DNA of 64,000 bases. It comes from Bolinopsis microptera. Lineage: Eukaryota; Ctenophora; Tentaculata; Lobata; Bolinopsidae. The stretch is taken from assembly GCF_026151205.1 (NCBI RefSeq), contig NC_087073.1:17689837-17753836 (forward strand), written 5' to 3'. Of this stretch, positions 21,549 to 32,999 are shown piece by piece. The translations under genes and the position numbers were made by a program. Position 1 is the stretch's first letter. Each line of letters starts with the position of its first letter. The notes below the pieces were generated by a model that made no database searches, was not told the DNA's origin, and worked only from the letters and a program-made list of their open reading frames with translations.

Positions 21549-23395
21549 TGAATATGACCAGACAATCCCAGACCAGCTTTGAACACAGCCTCATCCAGGA
21601 CAAGTCTGAAACCATGAGAATAAGCATTACTCTGCGCCTAATTGATGGCAGCGCAACCTTATCTACTCTGTCTGATGTTTCCAGTCAAGTTAAGAACACT
21701 GAACCCTCGGCCCCTAAGACTAGATCAATAGAACATTCTGGTAAATCTTTGTGTGTCTACATTAGCTCTAGTATGTTCTCCAAATTAGAGGGAGAAAAGC
21801 TATCGTCCAAACAACATGAGGCACATGTATTCAGCTACCCTGGTGCCACAGCCAATGCAATCAATGAACGGTTTCAATCAGATGTAAGAAAAGACACTCT
21901 TAATACCAATAATGTGAAAAGCATTGTACTTATGTGTGGTACAAATGACGTGGACTCTATCCTGAACAGCCCTCGCAACATGAGGACTAAACTTCTGTGC
22001 CCTGATAGTTTTTCTGGTGATGCTAGAGCTCTTGACTTTACAAACAATTGTATTGAAAAACTTGTACTTTTCCTTCACAAGTGGGCACCTGGAGCTGATA
22101 TTAAAATTGTTAACTTATTACCTCGGGAGAGTTTCTCCAGAAACAAGGTTATAACAGATATCAATGGATGTATATCAAATCTTGAAGCATTATGGGTGAA
22201 GCTTAAGAATAGCAAGATCAATGTTTGCTGCTTCTATCGCTCTGGAAATTATTGCAGTGTTGATAACTTTATTGAGTACATTCATTTTTGCATGAAAAAA
22301 TTGAATGGGAAAAAGGTTATCTGGATTGGGGATATAAACATTGACCAGAATAATATCTCATCCACCCAGTACAAAAAATTAGATATGACCTTGAGATGTT
22401 ACAATCTAGTTCAAACCATTCAAGGGATAACTAGAGTTGCTAAACGTGGAGACAATTTTACCCAGACTACTATTGATGTAATATTCACTAACTGTTATGC
22501 AGATTTTGTTCAATCTTCTGTTCTTGATGAACGTATTGGGGATCATCAAGCTATTATGTGTGAGATAGATTGTAAAGTACCTATAGCTCCTAAATTTGAA
22601 AAGGTTGAAATTAGAAATCATTGTAAACGTAATGTTAAACAATTCTTAGACTATCTAGATACCTGTTCTGATTACAGTCCACTATTGGAAAGTACAGATG
22701 TTGAAGCTATCACTGCTGGCCTTTGTCATCATATTGAACAGGCATATGCAACCTTCTTCCCTTGCAAGACCATAGAAAGGCATGAAAAGTTCATACATAA
22801 ACCTTCTACTGAACTTTTAAATGCCATTAATCATACACATTTTCTTCTAAAGAAATTCCGTAAAAAGAAGGATAAGAGAGACAATGGAAATTGCAATAAA
22901 TGTGGTACATGTAGCAAATGTATAAAGTGTAATGAGGCCTGGGATTGCTACAAGATTCAGAGAAATATTAGAAATAAATTAGCTAAAACCTGCAAAAAGG
23001 CTAATGTAATCGATGATCTACAAGTTAAAAGTGCCAAGAATGATCTTAAAGGGATATGGAAAACTATCAAACTGGCATCAAATATGACCCCTGGTACAAA
23101 TAATTGTCAAACTATCAATGAGAATGATCCTGAGCTATTTAACTTTCATTTTGCGAATGTTGGATCAAGATTACAAAATCAGGCGCCCAATATTGAAAGA
23201 GTTAGTTTTACTGATTTTTTACCTCCTAGAACTTCTAACATCTCATTTGATAGATTCCAAGAAATAAATGAAACTGATATCCTAATGTATGTCGAAACGC
23301 TCAAGAATGACAAGGCCTCATATGACGATGTGCCTCTATTAGTTGAACCACTGACCCATATTGTCAATTTGAGCCTTAAAGGACCAGTTAACTGA
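21548..23395 (+). pseudogene. Retrotransposon ORF: AlkB C-terminus, SGNH-like domain, endonuclease, start of RT
   Basis: The frame opens with the missing end of the AlkB domain: 'SFEHSL' (second iron ligand, H13) and 'RISITLR' (RxxxxxR, R24 and R30). Residues ~66-195 look like an SGNH hydrolase as known from CR1/L2 ORF1 proteins ('SLCVYISSSMF', 'SIVLMCGTNDVDSIL', 'IKIVNLLPRE'). At ~213 this passes abruptly into the middle of an APE endonuclease ('ALWVKLKNSKINVCCFYRSG', 'IWIGDINIDQ', 'IGDHQAIMCEID'). The end of SGNH and the first part of the endonuclease are absent, suggesting an internal deletion near 22185. A Cys cluster ('CNKCGTCSKCIKC') lies near 455. The RT start follows, and the last few codons (from 23380) belong to an inserted transposon. 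Confidence 0.75.
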
Positions 23396-25399
23396 AAAAT
23401 TTGTAGTCTCCAATTTGGCTAAGATTTAAATCAGCTGTGACAAACTGGTAAAGAATCGTATCGCCGAAAGAACCTACTCTCTAGCGTACTTGTAACGCGT
23501 GTTATTGCAATAATAAGCTGTGGCCTCGTGACGTCATAAAGTCCCTCAGTGCGCGCTTGCATAGCGTAATTTACATTACAAATGTTTATCATCGTCAATA
23601 AAACACGTGTAACTCACTCAAATTTTAGAATTATGACTCATACCCTAGTTCTCCAAAACCCTGATAGTTTTGGCTATCGTTCTAACTATAGGAATAGCTG
23701 ATTGGATGTACAGTGCTCACGTCATGATTTTAAACAATGATATAGGTTCTTGAACAGTGGCGGGTGAATGTACGGTTAGAAAGTTTCTGCTATTACAACT
23801 TATGTCATATGTGATAATTTTGGATTGTTTTCATTGCTTAATTACACAAGCAGCTAGGGAGAATGTACCGATTATTTTTCGCCAGTCCATGAAACTCTAA
23901 CGAATTTAGAAAGGATCTAGATAAGTAGGAGTTCGTTCAATTCCGAGAGCAATTATATTTATAGCATAGCGAAATTTATAACTTCAATCCGCATGTGTCA
24001 GCCAGTACAGGAGACAAGAAGTCTGGCTACTTTACGGTCGTTCCTCTGGGACCATTAGTAGAAGTAGCTTCTATCAGAACAGTGCCGTGGGAACAGAATT
24101 CCCGCCAAAATACCCGGTCTCGTATAATACTGATTTGAGTGTACGGTGTGCGGTGTGTTTTGAATTAGACTTACGGCTTACCTAGTTGTTATCCTAATTG
24201 CATTATCATCGGTACATAACATAAATAAACTACTGGTAAGTTTAAATACCAAGTGCAAACGTGTTCAGTCAATCGACCCACTGAACAACTATAGAATTTC
24301 CAAGACCCTATTATTCTCTGGCCATATATTACAGCACGATCGATTGTTAGATGGCTAAACGACCAACGTTAATCTATACGATTCTAAAACTATGAGCTAG
24401 CACTTTAATCTAAAAATACACTTTTTATATTACACCTGATTTTTACATTTCACGTAAAACATTGTCGCCACAGGTTGATCATGGACACTAACAGCTTGAT
24501 TTGAGATAAATGACTTATGAGTTTCTCTAAAGTTAACTCTAAAGTTGTGTAGTCCAGTCATTTATGGACATTTATGGAAATGAACCTGCAAATGTTCAAA
24601 TACTCACGAAACTTTGCACAGACCTTCCCGAAGGTATGAATAAACGATTTTCGTTTGGAGACATTTTTTTGACCGTGGAGAAAACCCAGGAGGGCCACGC
24701 CCATATTGACCCAATAACGTAACCGACCCCTTGCTTCTGAAGGTCGTAGAGACTTCATAATAGGCTTAAACGAAGCCGCATATGCATGTTTATATAGGAG
24801 TTATTGAGCAACACATGGCCTAAAATCCTTACTTTTCGAGAAATTCGCCAAAAACCATTTTGGGCGTGGTGCTGAGCCCATTTTCGATAGGATCGTGATA
24901 GAGTCTTTAGACAGGATGCAAAAGAACCGCAATTAGCATATTAATATATGACTTACGAACAAACATATGCCTTAAAGTGCTTACTTTTTCAGTTATTGGC
25001 GAAGAACTGATTTTCGGTTCCAGAAATCATGCAAAACTATGGGTATCTGGTAAATTGGGCTATAAAGGCCCTAAAGGTTTCTGAATGTGTGCAAATTGTG
25101 CAGAATGGCCATGTTTATATACAACTTATGAAGCAACATGTACCCTAAATTACTTACTTTTCGAGTTATTCGGGGAAAAACATTGTATTATGTCCATTTT
25201 CTACCTGTAAAATACAGTCTCACGAGCTCTTCTGCGCGCGCAAGGGACTTTATGACGTCATCGCCAAAATAATACAAACGCTATTTACACGCGTTAGAGA
25301 GCAGTTAGAGATTTAGGAATTTCGACTCGTTGCTAAGTTTGCTATTTGTCACAATCTGTCAAAATATGAGGATAACTTTTTTTTCAGTTAACTGGTCCT
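23380..25399. mobile_element. 2020-bp TTAA-flanked non-autonomous transposon inside the RT
   Basis: The ends are AGGACCAGTTAACTGAAAAA and its inverted copy, flanked on both sides by TTAA (23376-23379 and 25400-25403). Imperfect inverted homology continues inward for about 180 bp, for example around GACGTCATAAAGTCCC and its complement near 25250. The interior has no transposase frame. Removing the element and one TTAA restores the reading frame of the RT, which confirms both boundaries. TTAA duplication suggests piggyBac-type mobilisation, though a TA duplication cannot be excluded from the sequence alone. Confidence 0.85.
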
Positions 25400-26841
25400 T
25401 TAATACAGGTGTTGTACCAACCCTTTGTAAAAAAGCTAGAGTAACTCCCATCCATAAGGCAGGAATGAAAGATGATCCTAATAATTACAGGCCAATATCC
25501 ATCCTTCCACTTATAGGAAAACTTATAGAATACTTTGTCGGCAAGCAACTCACTGATTACATGGAAGAGAACAAATTTTTCATCCGGCATCAATATGGCT
25601 TTCGGAAAAATCACTCCACAACTTATTTGATGTACGATCTGATGGACGAAATATATATGAGTAAATCTAAGTCTTATAAACCAGGAATCATCTTTCTTGA
25701 TCTTAAGAAGGCCTTTGACACAGTGAATCATGAAATATTGCTTCAAAAATTGGCATATTATGGAATTGGTGGCATTGCTTTAACCTGGTTTAAGAACTTC
25801 TTATCTTGTAGATATCAATGCACAAGGATCAATGGCAAAATAAGCTCATTTTTAGAAGTTCTGAGTGGTGTACCACAAGGAAGCATCATTGGGCCTATAT
25901 TATTTAGTATCTTCATAAATGACATCATTTATGCCTGTAACCTATCTAAGCCCTTTCTATTTGCAGATGATGGTGCACTATTCTTTGATCAAACCTGCAG
26001 AAGCACATTTATAAACATGAAAATAGAACTTATGACAATCTTTAAATGGCTCAGTGTTAATAAATTATCACTCAATGAAAAGAAGACTGAATTCCTATTG
26101 TTTGATTCTGTTGATCAACATGATGAATTAACCATTGAATGTAATGAGGTAACTTTCACAATCAAGGAGTGCAAAGAGACAAAATATCTTGGCCTCATTC
26201 TAGATAGTAAATTAAACTTCAAAAGCCATGTAGATTATATTATTAGGAAGGTCATGAAGAGAATTGGTGCCATGTATAGAAGCAAAGCACTGCTACCCAT
26301 TAAATATAGGAAAATGTTTGCCAATGCACTCATGTTGCCACAATTCGATTATTTAGACACGATCTATTGTAGAGCTGGCAAGACAAAACTTGCTGAACTT
26401 GACACTCTGTACAAAAAGGTAGCCAAAATAGCTCTCAACGTTCCACAAACAGAGAGCAGCCTTAATGTTTATAGAGACATGAAATGGTTACCACTCCATC
26501 TTAGACGACAACTCCATCTGTCTAATTATATGTTTAGAATCATCCATGACAATTGTCCTACAAACTTTATGAACAAATTTAGTTACATATCAGGAGGTAG
26601 TAGGAGCGGCGAAAGCTGCAACCTATATGTTAATAGATCAACATCACATAAAAACTTTCAATACTTGGGGGCAAAATGTTGGAATAATGTTCCAACAGAT
26701 CTACGAAATCTGCCCGATGTTAAAAGCTTAAGTGATTCGTATAAGAAACAGCTACTCTCATCTATAACAACAGACCCTAATTACACCGTCGACAATTCAT
26801 ATGACAAATTTTACACTGCAATCATAGTCGACGATAACTAA
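25400..26841 (+). pseudogene. Reverse transcriptase, 3' part of the AlkB/SGNH element
   Basis: The frame resumes after the inserted transposon with 'NTGVVPTLCKKARVTPIHKA' and continues through 'NNYRPISILPLIGKLIE', 'QYGFRKNHSTTYLMYDLMDE', 'IIFLDLKKAFDTVNHEILL', 'LSGVPQGSIIGPILFSIFIN', the catalytic 'FADD', 'KTKYLGLILDSKLNFKSH' and a C-terminal 'MKWLPLHLRRQLHLSNYMFR' segment, to a natural stop. All RT core motifs are present. The part itself is intact but is cut from its N-terminal fingers by the insertion. Confidence 0.9.
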
Positions 26842-27759
26842 GTATCTTCTTATTCTTTTAAATCTGAGGCATATATAATTTATGTCGAAAGGATATTCCC
26901 TTTTTGACCACCTTACCATTCTGATTGATTTTGCACATGACTGACATGTTTTAACTGGAGAAGGGATTCGCACAGTGGTAGTTTTATAAACCACTTTTAA
27001 TTTATTGACCTATTATACCTAGTGGTAGTTTTATAGACCACATTTAATTTATTAACTTATCATACTTAGTATTTATTTTTGGTGACTGTATCACCCAGTT
27101 TTAACATTTGATAATTGTGCAGTTTATTGACGACACATTGACTGAATGTTATTTTATATTCTAATTTATATTCTAGATATTTTATTTATTTTTCAACAGA
27201 CGACAACTTCCTGTTTTTTCTTCTATTTTAGTTACTCATATCTCTTGTACAGACTGTTTTACAAGGACATTGACAGATGATACTCACATTAGGCATTCAT
27301 TATTGCATCTAAATTATTTCACTTGCATTAGGTTTAGAAATTTATTCTCTGGTTAACAGATTTCAAATGTTTAATCAATTTGTAGTATGACAGTAAGGTA
27401 TATAAGAAGTTATTTAATTTTGCTTGGGCTATTATATTGACTATTGAGGTTTAATGATGATATGGAATTTGAATTCTATATAAATTTACACTATGTGGTT
27501 GGGGCATTTTGCATAGTAAATATGGTTACTACTCCTATACGTATATCATATTATTTGATTGGTATTCGATTTCTGATTATTTCTTAGGAATATGATTATT
27601 ATATCTCAATTTGGCTTTAGGTAGGGTGCCCCGCTAAAAGAACTGGATTCTTCCAGGAAGCATCCCGTGCACAGACCTTGGTCTACATATATATTAAATT
27701 ATTAACCATTCATTCTGTATGTGCACGAAAATTTATTTCAAAAAAAAAAAAAAAAAAAA
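26842..27759 (+). other. 3'-UTR and A-tract of the AlkB/SGNH retrotransposon
   Basis: AT-rich sequence without a frame, ending in about 20 A residues. It contains a short duplicated piece (GTGGTAGTTTTATA near 26980 and 27022). Confidence 0.5.
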
Positions 27760-27798
27760 GCTTTGGCTACGGCATTTTGTAGTAACTGGACCTGATAG

Positions 27799-27827
27799 GA
27801 TACAAGGATACAAGGATACAAGGATAC
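27799..27827 (-). repeat. Octamer 3' tail (ATCCTTGT)n of a minus-strand retroelement
   Basis: Four tandem ACAAGGAT-type units. On the minus strand they follow AAATAAATGT. Short terminal octamer repeats are typical of CR1/L2-type 3' ends, and an ORF1-like remnant lies ~170 bp upstream in the same orientation. Confidence 0.55.
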
Positions 27828-27992
27828 ATTTATTTAGTTCCAAAAGTGGTAATCCTGAAATAAACATTGACATCATCGGCAAGTAATGGCCTCGAAAATT
27901 ATGGTCCCTTCAAGATCAAAATCAACAATAATGTTTAAATTTAGATAAGTAGGAATAATAATTTTAGCCAGTCTCGCCTCTAGTTATACTCT

Positions 27993-28739
27993 CTACAAGC
28001 TGACTATCTTTTTGTTCCTAATACTATGAAACTTGTCAGGCTCTGTAGTTCGTTTCAGTCTCAGTTCTTCTACAAGCTTTTTATAAGCTTTTCGTTCCGT
28101 AGCAGTCCTATCAGGGCAGATGTAAACTGAGCTGTTCCCCTCCTTTGAGCGTAGTGTACTGGTGTTTCTGATCACTGGTGTTGCATAGTCAGAACTGCTC
28201 AATGCAATGTGAACTTTACTGGTCTGGATACATTTTCTTTCGGAGCTCCAATACAGCAGCAGTCCCTGACTAAAGGCTTCTCACTAATTTCATTCAGAAC
28301 TTCCTCAACGTTACTCAGCAGTTGCTCGTTCTCTGATTCTGATAGACCATAAATGATTACGTTCTTGCTTCACTCAATCTGGTTTTCTACTTTTTTTAAC
28401 TGCAGCGTGGATCTTCTTCGGGGCGCAAGCAGCATTGATGCTTTTTCTAACGACTGAAGAGTAGCTTTTCATCTCCGTTTGCACGGTATTCTGCATTGAT
28501 TTCAGCTGTTTGTTGCTTTTTTCAATAGCCTTATTCTGAAGATCGATGATAATACTCTGATCTGAAATCTTCTCACTTTTCAACTTGTCAATATCTTCTG
28601 CAAGAGGTATCGCCTTCCTTAGCCAGGTGATACTGAACTGGTCCAATATACAACAAACAGTTTCCAACCATTCGCATGGTTTCTCTTTCGTTACTGATCT
28701 CTTGTTCATCAAATTGCAAGATTGAATTTCCTTGTACAT
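27993..28739 (-). pseudogene. Broken ORF1-like protein (coiled coil plus RRM-like)
   Basis: Two frames (28374-28739 and 27993-28202) and the frame-shifted sequence between them are collinear with the intact protein at 41518-42396: a coiled coil ('AIEKSNKQLKSMQNTVQTEM', then 'KSYSSVVRKS'), an RRM-like start coding 'KNVIIYGLSES' around 28350, and 'SVYICPDRTATERKAYKKLV' matching 'TVYISPDRSPEEQARQHLLV' of the intact copy. At least one frame break lies between 28210 and 28374. No reverse transcriptase accompanies it. It is probably a decayed retroelement ORF1. Confidence 0.65.
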
Positions 28740-28945
28740 TTTCTTGTTGATTTCACTACAAATCTTGCCTAAAACACTCCCTGGCTTTTAATAGTAGGCA
28801 CAAACATTACTAATGTTTTATGAGCGATTTCCACATCATCTCATTGAGCAATACTATATTAGACCGAAAGACTTTAATTTCAGTTTTAGAATTAATTTAT
28901 ATTAGTTTTAGAATCATGTACATTAGCTGCAGATAGTATTTAAAC

Positions 28946-29500
28946 GGGTGGGCAGCAATTGACCCCCCCGACAATTGACCCCCCGACAATTGTCCCCCCG
29001 ACAATTGACCCCCCCCCCCCCCCCCCCCAACAATTATTCCCCGACAATTGACCCCCGACAATTGGCCCCCCGACAATATAATTTAATACAATTAACCCTA
29101 ACCCTGACCCTGACCCTGACCCTGACCCTGACCCTGACCCTGACCCTGACCCTGACCCTGACCCTGACCCTGACCCTGACCCTGACCCGATCAATTGATT
29201 CCAGTGTAATTACATGGGGGGTCAATTGTCAGGGGGTCACTTGTCGGGGGGTCAATTGTCGGGCGGTCAATTGTTGGGGGGTCAATTGTCGGGGGTCAAT
29301 TGTTGTACTAAGCCCTAGATTTCGTGACAATTGACCCCAGTGTAATTACATAGGGGGTCAATTGTCGGGGGTCAATTGTCGTACTAAACCCTAGATTTCG
29401 AGACAATTGACCCCAGTGTAACTACATAGGGGGTCAATTGTCGGGAAGTCAATTGTCAGGGGGTCAATTGTCGGGGGGGGGGGTCAATTTCCGCGGTACC
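28946..29500. mobile_element. 555-bp element with 9-bp flanking repeats and a telomere-like core
   Basis: It is flanked by TATTTAAAC on both sides (28937-28945 and 29501-29509). The left side carries repeated CCCCGACAATTGAC units and the right side the complementary GTCAATTGTCGGGG units, so the arms form a loose inverted repeat around a CCCTGA array. On the right a ~75-bp unit (GACAATTGACCCCAGTGTAA ...) is repeated twice. An 8- or 9-bp target duplication would fit a hAT-like mechanism; the terminal repeats themselves match poorly. Confidence 0.6.
29094..29188. repeat. Interstitial telomere-like array (CCCTGA)n
   Basis: Two CCCTAA units lead into about 14 perfect CCCTGA units. CCCTAA is the standard animal telomere repeat; CCCTGA is a one-base variant that has been uniformly amplified here. 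Confidence 0.9.
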
Positions 29501-29509
29501 TATTTAAAC

Positions 29510-31704
29510 ATCCAGTTCTTTGTCCTCAGGAAACAATTTCTCGGTTGGTTGACGAAGGTTTTGACTTAATCTGAAGAACAGAAATATGTTCATATTTTCA
29601 TCAGCTGCTATGAAGATATCATTAACACTATCTTAATAACAACTGAAATATGATCTCTTTTGTAAGCATATTGTCCAGGACAATTGAAGTTATCATTAAA
29701 TGCTCATTACTCCTGTAGCCTTCTCTTTTAATGAGTTTTCCCAAGGTTTGACACTGGTTTGTAGTTTTTCAAGACATCTGGAAAATGATCTTCATCGATT
29801 GGGGATAACTGGTGTGATGTACAAAAATAATTGTGGCTTATGATACCAGGGAAATGTAGGTGTCAGCTAAACCCTCGATTTTATGTTTAAATACATTGTA
29901 TTTATCATAAATATCATATCATATATATATACAGTCACACTGTGTAGTGTTATCCTTTCTTAAATAATTGTGGACACTGGCTGATAATCAGTGAAGGCAG
30001 AATCGTGGATTATACCTGATAACCACTGGTGGTGTTATGGCTATTAGAGGGGTGTTAGAGGGCTGGGCTATTACCGTAACAGCTGGCTACTAGCCTGGTG
30101 TTAGAGGGTTGTTAAGATTTTTGGGAGCACAGATACTTAATAGTCAGTAATATATCTTGTCTGGATGTTTGAACTTTTCGATTTGTATCTCGAAAGTTAT
30201 GTTTAACTTCCCCACGCAGTGTTTTAAATGTATGATATTGTAATATGTATAATGTCATTATTTTATAGCTCCTCAAAGGATGTTGTTCTTATCAACGTAG
30301 GAATCAAGTGCTCATTTTGATTGAGGTGGCAATTTGAAGTTGCAGCCCAAGATTTTATTGATTTTATTGTGGTCTATTCTTGATAAAAATATATTGCGCT
30401 ACTCTTCGTTTAAACTACTTTAGCTTTAAACTGTTTACTGTTTAGGAGATGATTTGAAGCGGTGCTACAATCTACAGTGGTCGGTGGACAAGTGCGATGA
30501 ACACCAGAGCCAGATGCTTTAGTTCATGTGTACTATGACTGTGACTGATTAATATAATGTACCAGGTACCTCTGCAACAAACTGACAGTCTTACCTGTAA
30601 CAATTTAACCTGGTTAGTAAAAATTAGTTATTCTTAATTGTGTACCTTCAAGCTTTCCTCCACAATTACAACCAACTTTGAAGCAATGATTTATTGTCAG
30701 TATATTTTATTATTGAGCAGACTGAGCCTTCTGCTCGTATTACCTTAGGGCCAATAAATTTGGTTCACAATCAATTTGGTTACCATAATTTAAGTCACAA
30801 ATTTGCAAATTTTTAGTCTAGCCAACAATTTTAGTCACATTTTTCGACTTTTTGAGACCATTTTCCATTTTATTTATTTGATTATTCCATTATTCACAAT
30901 TAAGAATGATTTCACAAACGTCGTAAGCATTACTTTAAAGTACAGGGGATCTTCGATATTATGCAAGTTTGGTGGGATTTAATTCTAAAATCAAGGTCTT
31001 GTAACTCGATAACACGTTGCCATGGCCCCATAGCAACCACAATCAGTGCCCTAGCTAACGAGGCAAATTTGGGTGATTTACCTAATTAATCCTTGGTACT
31101 GTTTCACAATTTTGACTTCAATCATCGTCAATTTACTAGCTCACTGCTCATGCAGGTTTTTCCAAAGTAAATTCCAAGGAAAACGTTATGGTTTGGTGTG
31201 CCATATTATGGGACAAAGGAATAAATTGCCCATATTTCTCAAATATAACTCAAAATTAGCCATTAAACCTTAGAACTACCAATAACTTTTCACAAAATCA
31301 AGTTTACACAAGTCATTTGTCTAAACTGCAGTTTACTTTTGTAGAAGCTGATCCTAGTCGGCAATCCTAGTGGAAAAAAAGTTATTCAAAAGTACATCCT
31401 TGCAATATTTTTGAACACCCTGTAATCTGTACGCTCTGAAATCTGATTTAATACTTCAACTCTGATATCATCTAGTGCCTAATGCGATATGCTAATATTT
31501 GATTGTAGGAGACTCTCACTTAGGAGACTTCTAAAAATGAAATATGATGGACCCACTCACAAGAGCGAAAAAAGGTACACATTACTGTAGTGTGCTAATG
31601 TTTATCAAATATTTTTATGTGCACATGCAATATGTTTATTTTCAAAAACTGTAACATCGCTCAATCAAAGCCTTATCAGCACAACACGCACAATCACATA
31701 TCAT
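29510..31704. other. Gene-less AT-rich stretch
   Basis: I see no supportable gene. There are small local duplications such as GGTGTTAGAGGG around 30050-30110 and a few TTTAGTCACA motifs near 30785-30835 that recur at ~35480. Confidence 0.3.
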
Positions 31705-32368
31705 ACTTACTTTTGTTACTTTCGTTGTGTTTATCCTCGTAGCAGGAAGGGTTATCAGATTTCTGACCACCTCGATGGCGAGTAGTCTACCAGGGAATTA
31801 GACCAGCTGCAGCTATAACCGGAAGTCGGAGGGTTGTCCGGTATCAAAGCAATAAACTTGGACAAACTAACTTTAAACGACTCAAACTTTGCTTCAGCTT
31901 TAATATTAGCAGGCACTTTGTTCCACAGTTTTGGTCCTCTTACAGCAAATGAGCTGTCATAGAGTGTCTGGTTGCTCGAGGAACTCAACCTAAACAGGGA
32001 AGGGATGATTGCTCGGGTACCATGTCTGGATGTTTTTGTGAACCTTATATTGCTGCAATTGGGGACAACATTGTGAAGGATCTTCCACATCATCAGAATA
32101 GTGTACCGTTCCCTTCTGCGCTGCAGTGACATTAGCTTTAGATGTGAAAGCCTCTCCCAGTAGTTCATATTTTCCAAACCGCATATACGATCGGTGAATG
32201 TTCGCTGGACCCCCTCCAAAAGCTTAACAGGGTCCCAGAGCGGACAACATTACTCTAGTAGGCTTCTGACCAAAGACTTATATACAATAGGGAAGTCATT
32301 ACGGTCCTATCACGAGTTTTGAAGACACTAAACACCCATGACAGTGTGCTTCTAGCTTCCTTGACCAT
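31705..32368 (-). mobile_element. 5'-truncated copy of the CR1-like element of 59-63 kb
   Basis: It is nearly identical to 59053-59732. It includes the last ~155 codons of ORF2 ('MEGVQRTFTDRICGLENMNY' and on, to 'DYSPSRWSEI'), plus a little upstream sequence that has short deletions, and the same 3' tail of AAAGTAAC-like units. It breaks off at ~32368, as expected for aborted reverse transcription. Confidence 0.92.
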
Positions 32369-32936
32369 CAACTTGATCTTTGCGCATCATAATAACAACC
32401 ACTCGCAAGGATTGTCACTGCTCACTTCAGACACACACCCACTTCACAGTACCACGTACAGCCTGCACAGAGCTCAGCAATCAATCCTAAACGGCTAGCT
32501 GATTTTGGTAAAATAACATCGTGATCCGGCGTGATCAATTATTTTAATTGAAGTACAACGGCTGCACCCCTGACTTCTTAACTAAAGATAAGAGACGCAT
32601 ATATTAGGACATTTGTAGTCTGATAAAATTTAAAGTTTTGGTGTGTGAATTAAAGCCTGATGTTAGAATTAGTGTGAAAATAAAAGGGATATTTATTTTA
32701 TTATTTATAAATTATATAACATATCTTAATTAGGTGACAGTATTATTATTTTAACTACAGATTATATTATTTCAGTTAGTATCGACATAAATTTTACGAT
32801 TGCAGTTTATTTTTATATCATATTGTATTCAATAAACCGGTTCCAAAGCCCTTAAGGGTGGCCCTCGGGTCTTTAAAACATAATTTGTGACGTGGGGTCG
32901 CGTAGTACCGACATGCTTCAGAGGACAGATAGAGAC

Positions 32937-32999
32937 TCAGAATTGTAACCACAAGTCTAGATTCTTTTCATAAATCTAGACTCGTGGTTACAATTCTGA
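32937..32999. repeat. Short 27-bp hairpin
   Basis: Arms 32937-32963 and 32973-32999 are complementary except for one A/C mismatch, with a 9-nt loop CTTTTCATA. It could be a tiny foldback repeat or a structured RNA; nothing else defines it. Confidence 0.7.

Larger units (their letters stand above)
20703..27759 (+). mobile_element. L2-like non-LTR retrotransposon with AlkB-like and SGNH-like domains
   Basis: In order it encodes a short coiled coil, an AlkB-like dioxygenase, an SGNH-hydrolase-like domain, part of an APE endonuclease, and a reverse transcriptase. A ~900-bp 3'-UTR and a 20-A tract (about 27740-27759) follow. The RT style ('LDLKKAFDTVNHEILLQKL', 'YGIGG', 'SGVPQGSIIGPILF') is closest to L2-type elements as I know them. 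The copy is dead in at least three ways: a 2-nt frame break in the AlkB part, an apparent internal deletion joining SGNH to endonuclease, and a 2-kb transposon in the RT. The 5' end was not defined. Confidence 0.82.

Noticed and set aside
28940-29334. Frames encoding Gly-Ser, Thr-Leu or Val-Arg repeats across the CCCTGA array
   Set aside because: They are translations of the hexamer repeat and G/C runs in three frames, not genes.
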